From Candidatus Cloacimonadota bacterium (GTDB lineage Bacteria > Cloacimonadota > Cloacimonadia > Cloacimonadales > TCS61), in contig JAIPJH010000013.1 of the NCBI GenBank assembly GCA_021734245.1, positions 1 through 42,163 of the forward strand: a DNA stretch of 42,163 bases, written 5' to 3'. Below, in pieces: positions 33,786 through 42,163 of this stretch. A model generated the notes under the pieces. It was not told the origin of the DNA and did not search any database. It was given only the letters and a program-made list of their open reading frames with translations. Position 1 is the first letter of the stretch. Every line of letters starts with the position of its first letter. A program made the position numbers and the translations under genes.

Positions 33786-33811
33786 ACAGGGATAACCAAA
33801 GCTATCCCTGT
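33786..33811 (-). terminator. Terminator of the 33.8-35.9 kb gene
   Basis: On the minus strand ACAGGGATA and TATCCCTGT form a 9-bp perfect stem around an eight-base loop, followed by a run of Ts (the A-run at 33780-33785 on the plus strand). Confidence 0.9.
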
Positions 33812-33832
33812 AATTTATTATATTACAATCAA

Positions 33833-35941
33833 TTACTTAAGTAGAAGCATTTTTCTGAGACTTGTATAATCTGTACCTTTCATATTAATCTCATAAAAAT
33901 ATACACCGCTTGCTACTGATTTGTTATTGATGTCTTTTCCATTCCAGGAAACAGTATGATCGCCAGCTGTTTGAGCTCCTTCAAAAAGGGTATTGATCTT
34001 CTGTCCTTTTGGGTTGTAAACATTGATGCTGATCTCTGCATTCTGATCCAGAGAATAAGCAATAGTAGTTGTCGGATTAAATGGATTTGGATAATTCTGT
34101 ACAGAACTGATCGGGCTTACAGAAACCAGATTTGGATCAGTTCCAGTTACTAGTTCAGAAAAATCCAGATCCATGGACATATACATCAAAGATCCACCCA
34201 GATTTTGCCCGTGACCACTGGGACTGGAATATGAACCAAAGCTGTTATCATCGTAGAAAAAGAAATCAAGCCTTCCATGGCCATTGCCCAGATCGATAAT
34301 CGTATCGGAAGGATAGAAATAACAAGGCATCATTCCATCCAGTTGAGAAACATAATTGTCATCATCCTGTTTAGCATTCATGGTGATCGGTTCGGACCAG
34401 TCTACACCATTATTTGCAGAAAGTGCAATTTTTATCTCAACTTTTTCTTCCCAACCAGCATAATTTGGATCACCGGCAATTGCATAGCGATTCTTCAGTC
34501 CATCTATCCAGGTTGCAGCCATCCAGCCATTGTCGGGGCTTGTAACAAGTCTGGTTTGATTTTCATGGAACATGTCATCCACAACATCAAAATAAATGGG
34601 ATGTCCACCGACCCACGTTACATAGCCTTCAGGATCATATTCATCAACTTCACCATCTTCGTCCAAGTCCCAGGGCAGCATAGGGTTATCATCATTGGGA
34701 TTTGCTCCTGGCACATCAACGAAATCCATGAAATCAAATTCTTCTGTTGCTGGATCGAAAGTATATAACTTTAGATACATCATAGGTAGATCAGGATACC
34801 ATTGATCGGGGCGAAGCATCATATTCATATTTCCCAGGAACATCAATTTGGAATTATCGGAACTGAAAACTGCATTTGCATGATTACATAAATAAGGCAT
34901 CATATAAAGTTCTTGAGGTTGGCCTGTATCAGGATCTACAAAGCGATAAGTTCCATCCTGGTTTTGCGGATTTGGAATATCCCACTCTCCCAACATGGAA
35001 ATGTATTCATAATCACCTTCACCATAATTATCATTATAAAATACGTAAAGTTCATCACCAGTGGAAATACCAGAGCTGTATCCCATATAAGCAACCTGAC
35101 CATCTTGAGAAACGGCAAAAGCCTGATTGGGTCTTACTTCTTCAGGAATTCCCTGATTCCATCCATCTAACATTGGAATCGTATTCCAGGTCCAGGTAAG
35201 TTCACTTTGTGCATTAAAATCATTTTCATCAAAATCTGCAAAACCAATGAGTACATTTTCTGAAGGATTACCGGAAGGTTGATGACTAATATAATTGTTA
35301 CAAACTACATAAACTCTTCTTTTATCGGCATTTGGTGAAGGTCCTACATAAACATACGGCCAGATGAAATCATCATCGTCAAATGGTGTAGGAATTGTTT
35401 CGTCGATCAAGGTAAATGGTGTTTTCCATAGTCCGGCAGCTCCAAGATGATACAAATCGTAAGAAAACTTATCTCGATGTGAAATAGGACCAGAATAAAC
35501 TTCGTGCCAGCTGACTAACGGATCGCTTGTTACAGGATCAATTCCAATACCGGCATATCCTTCAAAAACATCCTCAGTTTCAATCGTAGCCACGTTCAAA
35601 ATATTACCATTGGCATCGATGTAAGCATAATATACTCTTCTGTTCGCAGCAGCAGTTTCACGAGCATGAAATACTACATACATTCCATTGCCATCTGGTT
35701 GAATTCGAAGTGGAAAACTGTTGTAACTTCCCGGCATGTAATCGAAGAAGGACGTTAAAATGATGTTTGGTTCTGTGATAAATGAAAAATCTGGTATAAC
35801 TCGACTTGATCCTTCATACACCCTTTTTTGATATCTGCCGTCAAATTCTGCAGTTTCTTTTTGGATTGGCTGCATAAAATCATTGGCAAATAACGAAATA
35901 ACCACGGTTAACATTAAAATAAAAATAACTTTTTTCTTCAT
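33833..35941 (-). CDS. Secreted protein with sialidase-like repeats and C-terminal sorting domain
   Basis: This protein of about 702 residues has a signal peptide (KKVIFILMLTVVISLFAND). A long region of beta-propeller character follows, with an Asp-box-like LSANNGVDWSEPI and many YxxY/DPxT segments. The end is a type A sorting domain (QNYPNPFNPTTTIAYSL, GVYFYEINM, LRKMLLLK). It should be secreted by the type IX route and may bind or act on a surface or polymer substrate, but no enzyme family was recognised. GGGAGGAGCA before the ATG at 35941 sets the start rather than 35965. A TTGACA box lies at plus-strand 36006-36011. Confidence 0.75.
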   Translation of the reverse strand: MKKKVIFILMLTVVISLFANDFMQPIQKETAEFDGRYQKRVYEGSSRVIPDFSFITEPNIILTSFFDYMPGSYNSFPLRIQPDGNGMYVVFHARETAAANRRVYYAYIDANGNILNVATIETEDVFEGYAGIGIDPVTSDPLVSWHEVYSGPISHRDKFSYDLYHLGAAGLWKTPFTLIDETIPTPFDDDDFIWPYVYVGPSPNADKRRVYVVCNNYISHQPSGNPSENVLIGFADFDENDFNAQSELTWTWNTIPMLDGWNQGIPEEVRPNQAFAVSQDGQVAYMGYSSGISTGDELYVFYNDNYGEGDYEYISMLGEWDIPNPQNQDGTYRFVDPDTGQPQELYMMPYLCNHANAVFSSDNSKLMFLGNMNMMLRPDQWYPDLPMMYLKLYTFDPATEEFDFMDFVDVPGANPNDDNPMLPWDLDEDGEVDEYDPEGYVTWVGGHPIYFDVVDDMFHENQTRLVTSPDNGWMAATWIDGLKNRYAIAGDPNYAGWEEKVEIKIALSANNGVDWSEPITMNAKQDDDNYVSQLDGMMPCYFYPSDTIIDLGNGHGRLDFFFYDDNSFGSYSSPSGHGQNLGGSLMYMSMDLDFSELVTGTDPNLVSVSPISSVQNYPNPFNPTTTIAYSLDQNAEISINVYNPKGQKINTLFEGAQTAGDHTVSWNGKDINNKSVASGVYFYEINMKGTDYTSLRKMLLLK

Positions 35942-36005
35942 TGCTCCTCCCTTTTTTTTGCTCAAACTATCCTTTAAATCAAAAAAACATTATTGGAAAC
36001 TATAA

Positions 36006-36062
36006 TGTCAAACCATTTTTAATTCAAGATAAAAAAAACTCCGAATCAAAAAATCCGGAGTA
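36006..36062 (-). promoter_or_regulatory. Terminator of the C25 gene overlapping the promoter region of the next gene
   Basis: The hairpin at 36038-36062 (ACTCCGGA with TTCGGAGT, including one G-U pair, then Ts on the minus strand) terminates the C25 peptidase gene. Directly after it lies TTGACA (plus-strand 36006-36011), which may be the -35 box for the next gene at 35941. Confidence 0.7.
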
Positions 36063-36085
36063 TTGAAAGACAAAATCAGTTTTTA

Positions 36086-39000
36086 CTATTTAAGCATTAT
36101 CATTTTTCGGGTTTGTTCAACATTCCCGACCTTTAATTTATAGAAATAAATTCCAGATGAAACTGTCCGATTTTTACTATCTTTTCCATCCCACAAAATA
36201 GAATATGCACCAGCTTCCAACACATTATTAATCAAAGAACTAACTTTTTGACCTTTTATGTTATAGATCAATAATTCTGTCTGTGCAGAAGATCCAGCGA
36301 TCACAAAATCGATAGTTGTTGTCGGGTTGAAGGGATTTGGATGATTTCCAATAAGATGTGTAACCTGAGAAATATTGTTATTCGGAGCAGAAACATTCAT
36401 ATTTACAGGTGGAAAGGTGATGTAATCGATCCAGCCGCAATCTTCACCATTAGTAACAGCTTGATCTTTATAATATGTCCACCTGAAGTTATGAACACCG
36501 GGTTCTACTGTGAAAGATTCCAATGTCCAGTCATCTTCACCACTCCACTCTTCCTGTAAAATATCATCAATATAAAAACGTAGGAAATCATAGCTTTCTT
36601 CAGAAGACACCTTTTTCCAAAACGAAATCGAACCTTCCATAATTACTTCATAGTTTATCTCCAAAGAACTGTCATCATAATGTGAAATATCGCCAGACTT
36701 CGCAGAAAATACTCCTTCGTGAACTTCATCATCAATTATCCAATCGGCATCACCACTGAAACTCCAATCCATAGCTGAAAAATCCCCAGATTCAAAATCT
36801 TCTATTAATAGTCCAGTGATCAGATCAAAATTGTTTTCAGTGAAGTAGCCGTTATCAGCTGTTATCTCCAGATCAAAACTTACAACTTCACCCAGAGGAG
36901 ATGAACTATCTAAAGTGATATCACAAACTGGAAAAGTACCACTTCCACCGGAATTCAGAGAATCAATCGATAAAGGTAATGGTAATAATGAAATGTAGTG
37001 ATTGGTTGTTTGAAGGTTCAAAATCACATTATAAGCATCAGCACCACCTTCATTCATCAGTTCCAGCTGCATCACAGCAGTTTCACCAGGATCCAGAATT
37101 CCATTTCCACCATCGTCAATAATCACCGATTCCACATGAATATCAGCAGCAAAAGCCATAAAATCCAATTCTGATTGCCAGGTTCCTTCGTCGGAAGAAA
37201 TTTCGATGCCAATTGTAAATTCATGTTCATCGGGAACATCATTACTGACATCAAAATCGAAAGCATCTATCAAATCTATTGTTGATCCGCTGGCAATTGT
37301 TCCAATTATTTCTGAATCATCGTTTAATGTAATATAATCATCAGATTCTGAGATTGTTACTTCGGTATTATGAATATCACCAATATTACCGACTTCCTGC
37401 AAAGTTAAACTGAGCAGTGCATTTTCGCCAAATTCGAGAACTTCATCATTTCCAGCAAAAACGCTATGATCTGATACTTGAATAAAATACCCGGCTGGGA
37501 TCACCTGTAATTGATATTCGGTGAGAAGACAATTATTTCCACTCACGAAAAGGCTGATTTCTCCAGGTTGTATAGAAGCAGCATCAAATTGCAAATCAGC
37601 ATAACCTGAGTTATCGGTAGATGCAACCGAAACCAATTCACCATTCTGGATTAGAACACAATTGACGTTTTCAATTCCATTTCCATTTTCTTCAATCCAG
37701 ACTTCATGATTTGTTACTCCCAAAAATATATTAGAATTAAAAGTTACATCCAGATTCATAGGCTCATCAGTCCAGACAGGAAGTAAACCATCTCCCAATA
37801 CATTTGTGCCATAAAAAGTCCAGCGCAATGCACCTTCTTCGTATTGACCAGGCGCAGTAACCCAGGGAGCTGTATCGATCTTGGAATCCATATTCGCTTC
37901 ACCGATCAAATAATAATCAGCGTCATAAAGTGCATCACAAAATTCTCTGTTCATGTGAGCTGATGGCCCTTCGGTCTGGCCTTCGTTAAACCAGCCATAG
38001 CGGGAGCTTCCGACATAAACAGCAGCAAAATTTTCTATCATAACCATATATTCTGCAATGCAATCTGCCACATCAAAGCCACCGGCATTACAACCATGAG
38101 TATAGATCAGGCTGAAATTTTGATCAATTCCATTTACCTGAGAAAAATTTGGATTGGTGATCTGCCAATCATCAAGTCGCATACAATAGCTGTAATTGCA
38201 GTGTCCGGCATGATAAATAAAGGAATGCCCCTGATTTATTTCGTTCATCAATTGATTCGCTGACCAGCTTCCCAGATCACGATCGTACATTGTAAGATAA
38301 TCATCATCTACCGGAATTCCATTGGTTTCATAACCGTTGTCATCATGATATCCGATCAAAAGATCAAGATAATCTCCGCCCCAGGTCAGGGGATTATTGT
38401 ACATGTTCTCTCCTGCCAGCAGCGGACTATCCAATTCTCCCAAAACCGGCTGTGTCTGATACATCATCGTTTTGTTCAGCATATTATCCAGTTCATCCTG
38501 AGTATTGAATGTGAGACGCGAAACAGCGATTTCCGGAATCAGATCATCTTCACCGATTTCTGCCCAGATGCCATCTCCGTCATCATCCCAGGTTCCATCC
38601 AGGGCAGAAAAGTAAAGGTCTGCCGGAATTCCGTAATCTTCGTAACCGCTACCCGATTGAACGTAACAGTAAAATCCTCTGTAAGGAATAAGCTCAATAT
38701 CTCCAGCCAGAATAATCTGACTCACATCATTATCCTGATACTCCTGAATGATGTAATTTCTCATTTTTTCCGGAAGATCCTGGCCGGTCATTGTGGAGTT
38801 GATCTCAGTAATCGTAACAACTTCTGTGATAAATCCACGGGCTAAATTCAAATCGATTAAATCCTGGAAAGAATCTTCAAAGTCGCTGGTAGCAATGATC
38901 ATTACATCGTATTCCCCTTCCCGGTTGGAAGGCATTACATTGTAAGAATTCATTATTTCAGGATTTTGAGCAAATTCTCTAACTTTTTTATCAATTCTGG

Positions 39001-39556
39001 AATTTGATTTTAAATTTTTTCTGGATTTTAGATAATTAGGATCATCTGCCAATTGAATTTTCACAGTTATTTCTCGATAATAAGAAATCTCTCCTGTTGC
39101 CGGAATATAACTGATTGGTGTTATCGTACATAAAGCAAATCCAAATCCGTTCATAAATTCCGTGGTTAAATGTCCCAAGTTTTGGTCAGGAAATATCGAG
39201 TTGGATTGATAGAGAGTTTCGTTTTTGTTGAAGCCGCCCGATTTTCCTAAAGATAGTGGTCTGGAAGGCTGCATGGGATAAAGTTGATAATTGCCTGACA
39301 AGCTCAATTCATTATCAGTTGTAACCTCTATCGATGCTGCTATTTTACCTTCGGGCAATAGCAGTTTTACAGGAAAATACGGCAGAGAAGGTTCACCAGT
39401 AATTCCTGCCTGAACTGTATTTTCAAATTCAATGATCTGATATTTCCCAACTTCTGAAATTTGTGGTTGCCGGAAATAATATGTATGTTCAATAGTTTCT
39501 GCAAATAAACTCAGGTTAACTAAAATTAGAAAAATTAGAAAAAATATTTTTTTCAT
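36086..39556 (-). CDS. Gingipain-like C25 cysteine peptidase with C-terminal sorting domain
   Basis: This 1156-residue protein has a signal peptide (to LFAE, about residue 20) and a propeptide-like N-terminal domain. A C25 caspase-hemoglobinase fold domain opens with YDVMIIATSDFEDSF and QIILAGDIELIPYRG. The likely catalytic residues are H452 (within YHAGHCNYS) and C489 (in YTHGCNAGGFD), as in gingipains. CARDB-like beta domains, a jelly-roll-like segment (FESGDFSAMDWSFSGD) and a type A sorting domain (NHPNPFNPTTTIDFVI ... KMIMLK) follow. It is expected to be secreted and cleave proteins outside the cell. GGAGCAGAA lies before the ATG. Arg or Lys specificity cannot be told. Confidence 0.88.
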   Translation of the reverse strand: MKKIFFLIFLILVNLSLFAETIEHTYYFRQPQISEVGKYQIIEFENTVQAGITGEPSLPYFPVKLLLPEGKIAASIEVTTDNELSLSGNYQLYPMQPSRPLSLGKSGGFNKNETLYQSNSIFPDQNLGHLTTEFMNGFGFALCTITPISYIPATGEISYYREITVKIQLADDPNYLKSRKNLKSNSRIDKKVREFAQNPEIMNSYNVMPSNREGEYDVMIIATSDFEDSFQDLIDLNLARGFITEVVTITEINSTMTGQDLPEKMRNYIIQEYQDNDVSQIILAGDIELIPYRGFYCYVQSGSGYEDYGIPADLYFSALDGTWDDDGDGIWAEIGEDDLIPEIAVSRLTFNTQDELDNMLNKTMMYQTQPVLGELDSPLLAGENMYNNPLTWGGDYLDLLIGYHDDNGYETNGIPVDDDYLTMYDRDLGSWSANQLMNEINQGHSFIYHAGHCNYSYCMRLDDWQITNPNFSQVNGIDQNFSLIYTHGCNAGGFDVADCIAEYMVMIENFAAVYVGSSRYGWFNEGQTEGPSAHMNREFCDALYDADYYLIGEANMDSKIDTAPWVTAPGQYEEGALRWTFYGTNVLGDGLLPVWTDEPMNLDVTFNSNIFLGVTNHEVWIEENGNGIENVNCVLIQNGELVSVASTDNSGYADLQFDAASIQPGEISLFVSGNNCLLTEYQLQVIPAGYFIQVSDHSVFAGNDEVLEFGENALLSLTLQEVGNIGDIHNTEVTISESDDYITLNDDSEIIGTIASGSTIDLIDAFDFDVSNDVPDEHEFTIGIEISSDEGTWQSELDFMAFAADIHVESVIIDDGGNGILDPGETAVMQLELMNEGGADAYNVILNLQTTNHYISLLPLPLSIDSLNSGGSGTFPVCDITLDSSSPLGEVVSFDLEITADNGYFTENNFDLITGLLIEDFESGDFSAMDWSFSGDADWIIDDEVHEGVFSAKSGDISHYDDSSLEINYEVIMEGSISFWKKVSSEESYDFLRFYIDDILQEEWSGEDDWTLESFTVEPGVHNFRWTYYKDQAVTNGEDCGWIDYITFPPVNMNVSAPNNNISQVTHLIGNHPNPFNPTTTIDFVIAGSSAQTELLIYNIKGQKVSSLINNVLEAGAYSILWDGKDSKNRTVSSGIYFYKLKVGNVEQTRKMIMLK

Positions 39557-39628
39557 TTCTGCTCCTATTCCTTTTTTTGTTTATTTAATGCAAGTTTTAA
39601 ACCACAAATGAGTATTGCAAGCAAAAAA

Positions 39629-39652
39629 ATACCCCGCAGGTTTTGCGGGGTA
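39629..39652 (-). terminator. Terminator of the DOMON gene
   Basis: TACCCCGCA and TGCGGGGTA form a perfect 9-bp GC-rich stem with a five-base loop. Minus-strand Ts follow (A-run at 39623-39629 on the plus strand). Confidence 0.92.
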
Positions 39653-39669
39653 AAATGTCATCAAATTTT

Positions 39670-41232
39670 TTATATTTGGATATCAGTGTCTTCCTCTTCA
39701 TCGTGCATACTATTGAAATCATCTGCACCATTGAATCCATAAGCAAAAATAATTTCATAGGTTTGACCTGGTATTAGAATTCTGTCGTATTGATCACCGG
39801 AATTTAAAGGTATAGTAAATCTGATCTCAGATATTCCACTTTCCTCATGACCAAAAACACGAGTTACATGATTCTCTCCTCCCAAGCCTACATCTGCGGA
39901 ATGCATTGTTTCAGAGACTCCGAAATCATCTCTTACATAGGTTGTGCCATTATTAACATAACCAATTATGAAGTTAGCATTCTGCATATCATCAGTAGGA
40001 TCAAAACCAACAGCTAACCATCCAGTTGTTGGTGCAAGCAGCATGCATCTCAAAGAATCTCCTACTACTTTCCATTTAAAAGTGAAATCTTCGACAGTTT
40101 CCATATTGAAGTTCTGTGTATCATTGTCCAAGCTGATATCTCCTCCGGTAGTTACACCATTGTTTCCACCACCTGTTTCATTATCTACAGTAAACGATGA
40201 GAATCCGGCATTGGTATGCATGGAAGAATAACTGTCATCATCTCCATAAGCTAAAATGAGAGGATAGCTTTCACTCCAGAGCAGCGGTTTATCATAATTA
40301 TCTCCACTATCCAACGGCATTGAAAAGTAGATATAAGTCTCGCCATTTATTTCTAATCCACCTGTGTTATACAGATCATCTGTTCCGCCGTTGCTTATAT
40401 CGGAAGTATGAGCTGTAGCTGAAGTGCCCCAATCATCTCGCAAATAACCTACAGAGTCGTTCTCCACATAACCAATAATGAAGTTTGCATTTTGCATAAC
40501 GTTTTCAGGATCGAAACCAATGCCAACCCAACCGTTTGTAGGAGCAGAAACTAAACAATGAATAGTGTCAGGATCAACCAGCCAATAATACTTCATTCCA
40601 ATCGTTTCTAAAGACATATAAAGAGTAGTATCTGGAAATGCGGATGAATTACCGCCGCTGCCACCTCCACCACCAGTTTCAGAAATCGTAATCTCAGAAT
40701 AACCAGCAGCAGAATGGTATGAATCAAAATCATCATCATTTCCCTGGGCTAAAATTATTGAATAAGTTTGTTCCAATTGCAAAGCAACATCATACTGATC
40801 TCCTGAATTCAGAGGAATTTTAAATTCAAGTTCTGTATTTCCAACAACTTCCGAGCTGGAAATCAAAGTAACATCTGATGTTCCTCCAAGGCTAATATCA
40901 GAACTATGAGTCGTGTTACCAACTCCCCAGTCATCTCTTATATTTCCGTTGCCACCACTTACATATCCAATAATCAGGTTTGCATTCTGCATCATGGAAG
41001 TTGGATCAAAACCAACAGCTACCCAACCATTTGTATTGGCACTCAGGATGCAATGCAAATCGGAAGCATCTACTTTGTATTTAAGAGTAATTCCCGCCGC
41101 AGAAGCAGTTACAAAACCCAGAGTATCTGGTTCACCGCCGTTTGGACCAATGATCTCATCGGAAACACTATCACAACCAAAGAATATTATCAATCCTACT
41201 AAAAATAAGATAATTACTATTTTCAGTTTCAA
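39670..41232 (-). CDS. Lipoprotein with three tandem DOMON domains
   Basis: The protein of about 520 residues has a lipoprotein signal (LIIFFGC, Cys20) and three repeated DOMON domains (about 38-190, 205-345 and 365-515). Each has NGW(V/L)(A/G)(V/I)GFDP followed by MQNAN(L/F)IIGYV. Each also has a D(S/N)xHxxAG-type or SMHDEE segment near its end. DOMON domains bind haem b or sugars; haem-binding members use a Met and a His, and a Met and a His recur in all three domains here. I read it as a surface cytochrome-like candidate; sugar binding is the alternative. GGAGGA four bases before TTG 41232 suggests that start; ATG 41247 lies upstream of the GGAGGA and overlaps the previous stop. Confidence 0.8.
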   Translation of the reverse strand: MKLKIVIILFLVGLIIFFGCDSVSDEIIGPNGGEPDTLGFVTASAAGITLKYKVDASDLHCILSANTNGWVAVGFDPTSMMQNANLIIGYVSGGNGNIRDDWGVGNTTHSSDISLGGTSDVTLISSSEVVGNTELEFKIPLNSGDQYDVALQLEQTYSIILAQGNDDDFDSYHSAAGYSEITISETGGGGGSGGNSSAFPDTTLYMSLETIGMKYYWLVDPDTIHCLVSAPTNGWVGIGFDPENVMQNANFIIGYVENDSVGYLRDDWGTSATAHTSDISNGGTDDLYNTGGLEINGETYIYFSMPLDSGDNYDKPLLWSESYPLILAYGDDDSYSSMHTNAGFSSFTVDNETGGGNNGVTTGGDISLDNDTQNFNMETVEDFTFKWKVVGDSLRCMLLAPTTGWLAVGFDPTDDMQNANFIIGYVNNGTTYVRDDFGVSETMHSADVGLGGENHVTRVFGHEESGISEIRFTIPLNSGDQYDRILIPGQTYEIIFAYGFNGADDFNSMHDEEEDTDIQI

Positions 41233-41240
41233 AACTCCTC

Positions 41241-42002
41241 CTACCATTCCAGTCTTCTCTGGATATTGAAGCCAAGATGAAGATAGGAATCTTTTTCAGC
41301 TCCCAGGCTGCATCGCCTAATTCCTATATTGTCTGTGTTACTGAGTAAGAATGTGAATTGATGCCCGTAAGTGTCAAATTTGATGGCAAAAGAATAAGCA
41401 TCTTCTTCTCCTAAATAAAAAGCTAATTCATCACTGGCAGAATCACGATCCAGAACAGGATAATATTCAAAAAGTAAACTCATGTTATCTAAGATCCTTA
41501 CCGTTAAACCAGCTCCCAGAACAAATCTTTCATTATAACCGTCAAAGCCGGTATTGATCGTAGCAACTAATCGGTCGATTACTTCCTCATTCTGCAAGGC
41601 AAAATAAGGAAAGATATTGCGTCTTGTCGTTTCTGGTTGACTTACTTCTTCATAAGAGAAATAGTCAAGTCCAACCTGTCCTATTATTGGAAAATCATCA
41701 ATCTCAATTTTATAGGAAGCACCTAATGTTTTTTCGCTTTTCCGACGAGAATAACCAAGTTTTAGTTCTGCATTTCTAATAAATTGATAGCGAGCACTGA
41801 GATTTACATTTGCACCGGCATCCATTCCCAGAAAGTTATCCAAAGGTTCATCGGTTATATCACCATAAAAACGGTGTCTTATCATCAATTCAGCTTGTTT
41901 TGCATCCAGTCCTGAAGGATTTATAAGATTGATCATAGAAAAATCGTAGGCTGAAAGAAATGAAAAGTAAAATACTATGAAGATTAAAAATATTTTTTTC
42001 AT
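41241..42002 (-). CDS. Predicted outer-membrane barrel protein
   Basis: This protein of about 253 residues has a signal peptide (KKIFLIFIVFYFSFLSAYD) and beta-rich sequence with alternating polar and aromatic residues (LSARYQFIRNAELKLGYSR, GASYKIEIDDFPIIGQVGLDYFS), ending in an aromatic residue (IQRRLEW). The segment LIRHRFYGDITDEPLDNFLGMDAGANV recalls a DUF5777-type opening, a family I recall as linked to outer-membrane barrels. AAGGAGAGTTTT sets the ATG at 42002 (not 42038). It overlaps or abuts the DOMON gene, so the two are probably expressed together; a barrel next to a haem-domain lipoprotein suggests a joint surface function. Confidence 0.65.
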   Translation of the reverse strand: MKKIFLIFIVFYFSFLSAYDFSMINLINPSGLDAKQAELMIRHRFYGDITDEPLDNFLGMDAGANVNLSARYQFIRNAELKLGYSRRKSEKTLGASYKIEIDDFPIIGQVGLDYFSYEEVSQPETTRRNIFPYFALQNEEVIDRLVATINTGFDGYNERFVLGAGLTVRILDNMSLLFEYYPVLDRDSASDELAFYLGEEDAYSFAIKFDTYGHQFTFLLSNTDNIGIRRCSLGAEKDSYLHLGFNIQRRLEW

Positions 42003-42163
42003 AAAACTCTCCTTAAGAAAAACCAGGTTCTGTAACACAAAACCTTCTTTTTTTTACGTTAACTAATTATTTTCTATACAAATATACCATAGTGGGAAAA
42101 TCTCCCCCAAAAAATTAGAGTCCAGGCCAATTCCTGAGAGAGATAATCCCATGAAAATTATTG
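42003..42163. other. Upstream region of the barrel gene, window end
   Basis: AT-rich spacer with no complete gene. GTATATTTGTATAG on the minus strand near 42076-42090 may contribute to a -10 box. No clear TTGACA is present. CCCATGAAAATTATTG at the very end could be the start of a plus-strand gene, but only four codons are visible. Confidence 0.3.

Noticed and set aside
38345-38845. A 166-residue plus-strand frame inside the C25 gene
   Set aside because: It is opposite a clear peptidase domain and shows no family motif or ribosome-binding site.
42150-42163. Start of a new plus-strand gene
   Set aside because: Only four codons are visible and no strong Shine-Dalgarno precedes them.

Overview
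The window is about 42 kb of AT-rich bacterial chromosome. It mixes housekeeping genes with envelope and secreted-protein genes. I favour a member of Candidatus Cloacimonadota (WWE1) or a close relative in the wider FCB assemblage; this is an inference. Three large secreted proteins end in an NPFNPTTTI-type sorting domain of the sort used by type IX secretion. Strong GGAGG Shine-Dalgarno sequences precede many genes, which argues against Bacteroidetes proper. There is a MoxR/Bat operon, a gingipain-like C25 protease and a UGA-containing selenoprotein gene. No rRNA, tRNA, CRISPR array, phage or intact insertion sequence was recognised.

Layout. 1-436: tandem 142/168 bp repeats. 437-1857 (+): TerB-like protein, small lipoprotein, and an AhpD-like peroxidase whose catalytic position is an in-frame TGA followed by a textbook-looking bacterial SECIS hairpin. 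2008-4731 (-): TldE and TldD. 4732-5543: palindrome-rich spacer with a 222/229 bp tandem repeat. 5544-8222 (-): SBBP beta-propeller secreted protein. 8223-8972: AT-rich spacer with nested hairpins. 8973-12801 (+): der, plsY, purF, rfaE2. 12802-13195: three tandem copies of a MITE-like repeat. 13196-18211 (+): RseC-like, folB, folK, GlmU-type uridylyltransferase, HIT protein, LytR_C protein, rsfS, argS. 18324-28609 (+): phosphodiesterase, then moxR, DUF58, BatD-like, batA, batB, batC, batD, batE and an M23 peptidase. 28692-29192 (+): exported Cache protein. 29303-33678 (-): lpoB, COG3014-like lipoprotein, LPP20-like lipoprotein, yjbQ, outer-membrane protein. 33833-42002 (-): secreted propeller-like protein with sorting domain, C25 peptidase with sorting domain, triple-DOMON lipoprotein, and an outer-membrane barrel candidate.

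How the genes fit together. The MoxR/Bat block encodes a AAA+ ATPase, VWA proteins anchored in the inner membrane, and periplasmic TPR and Ig-like partners, ending in a cell-wall endopeptidase, so an envelope-maintenance role is likely. The LpoB lipoprotein cluster also points to peptidoglycan and outer-membrane assembly. The 33.8-42 kb block is surface machinery: secreted proteins that need a secretion apparatus encoded elsewhere, and a possible haem-binding surface lipoprotein.

The best discovery candidates are the selenoprotein and its SECIS hairpin, a palindromic repeat inserted in frame near the start of the BatD-like gene, and the varied repeat families that occupy spacers, including four spacers inside the Bat operon. 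No wholly new multi-gene system was identified with confidence.
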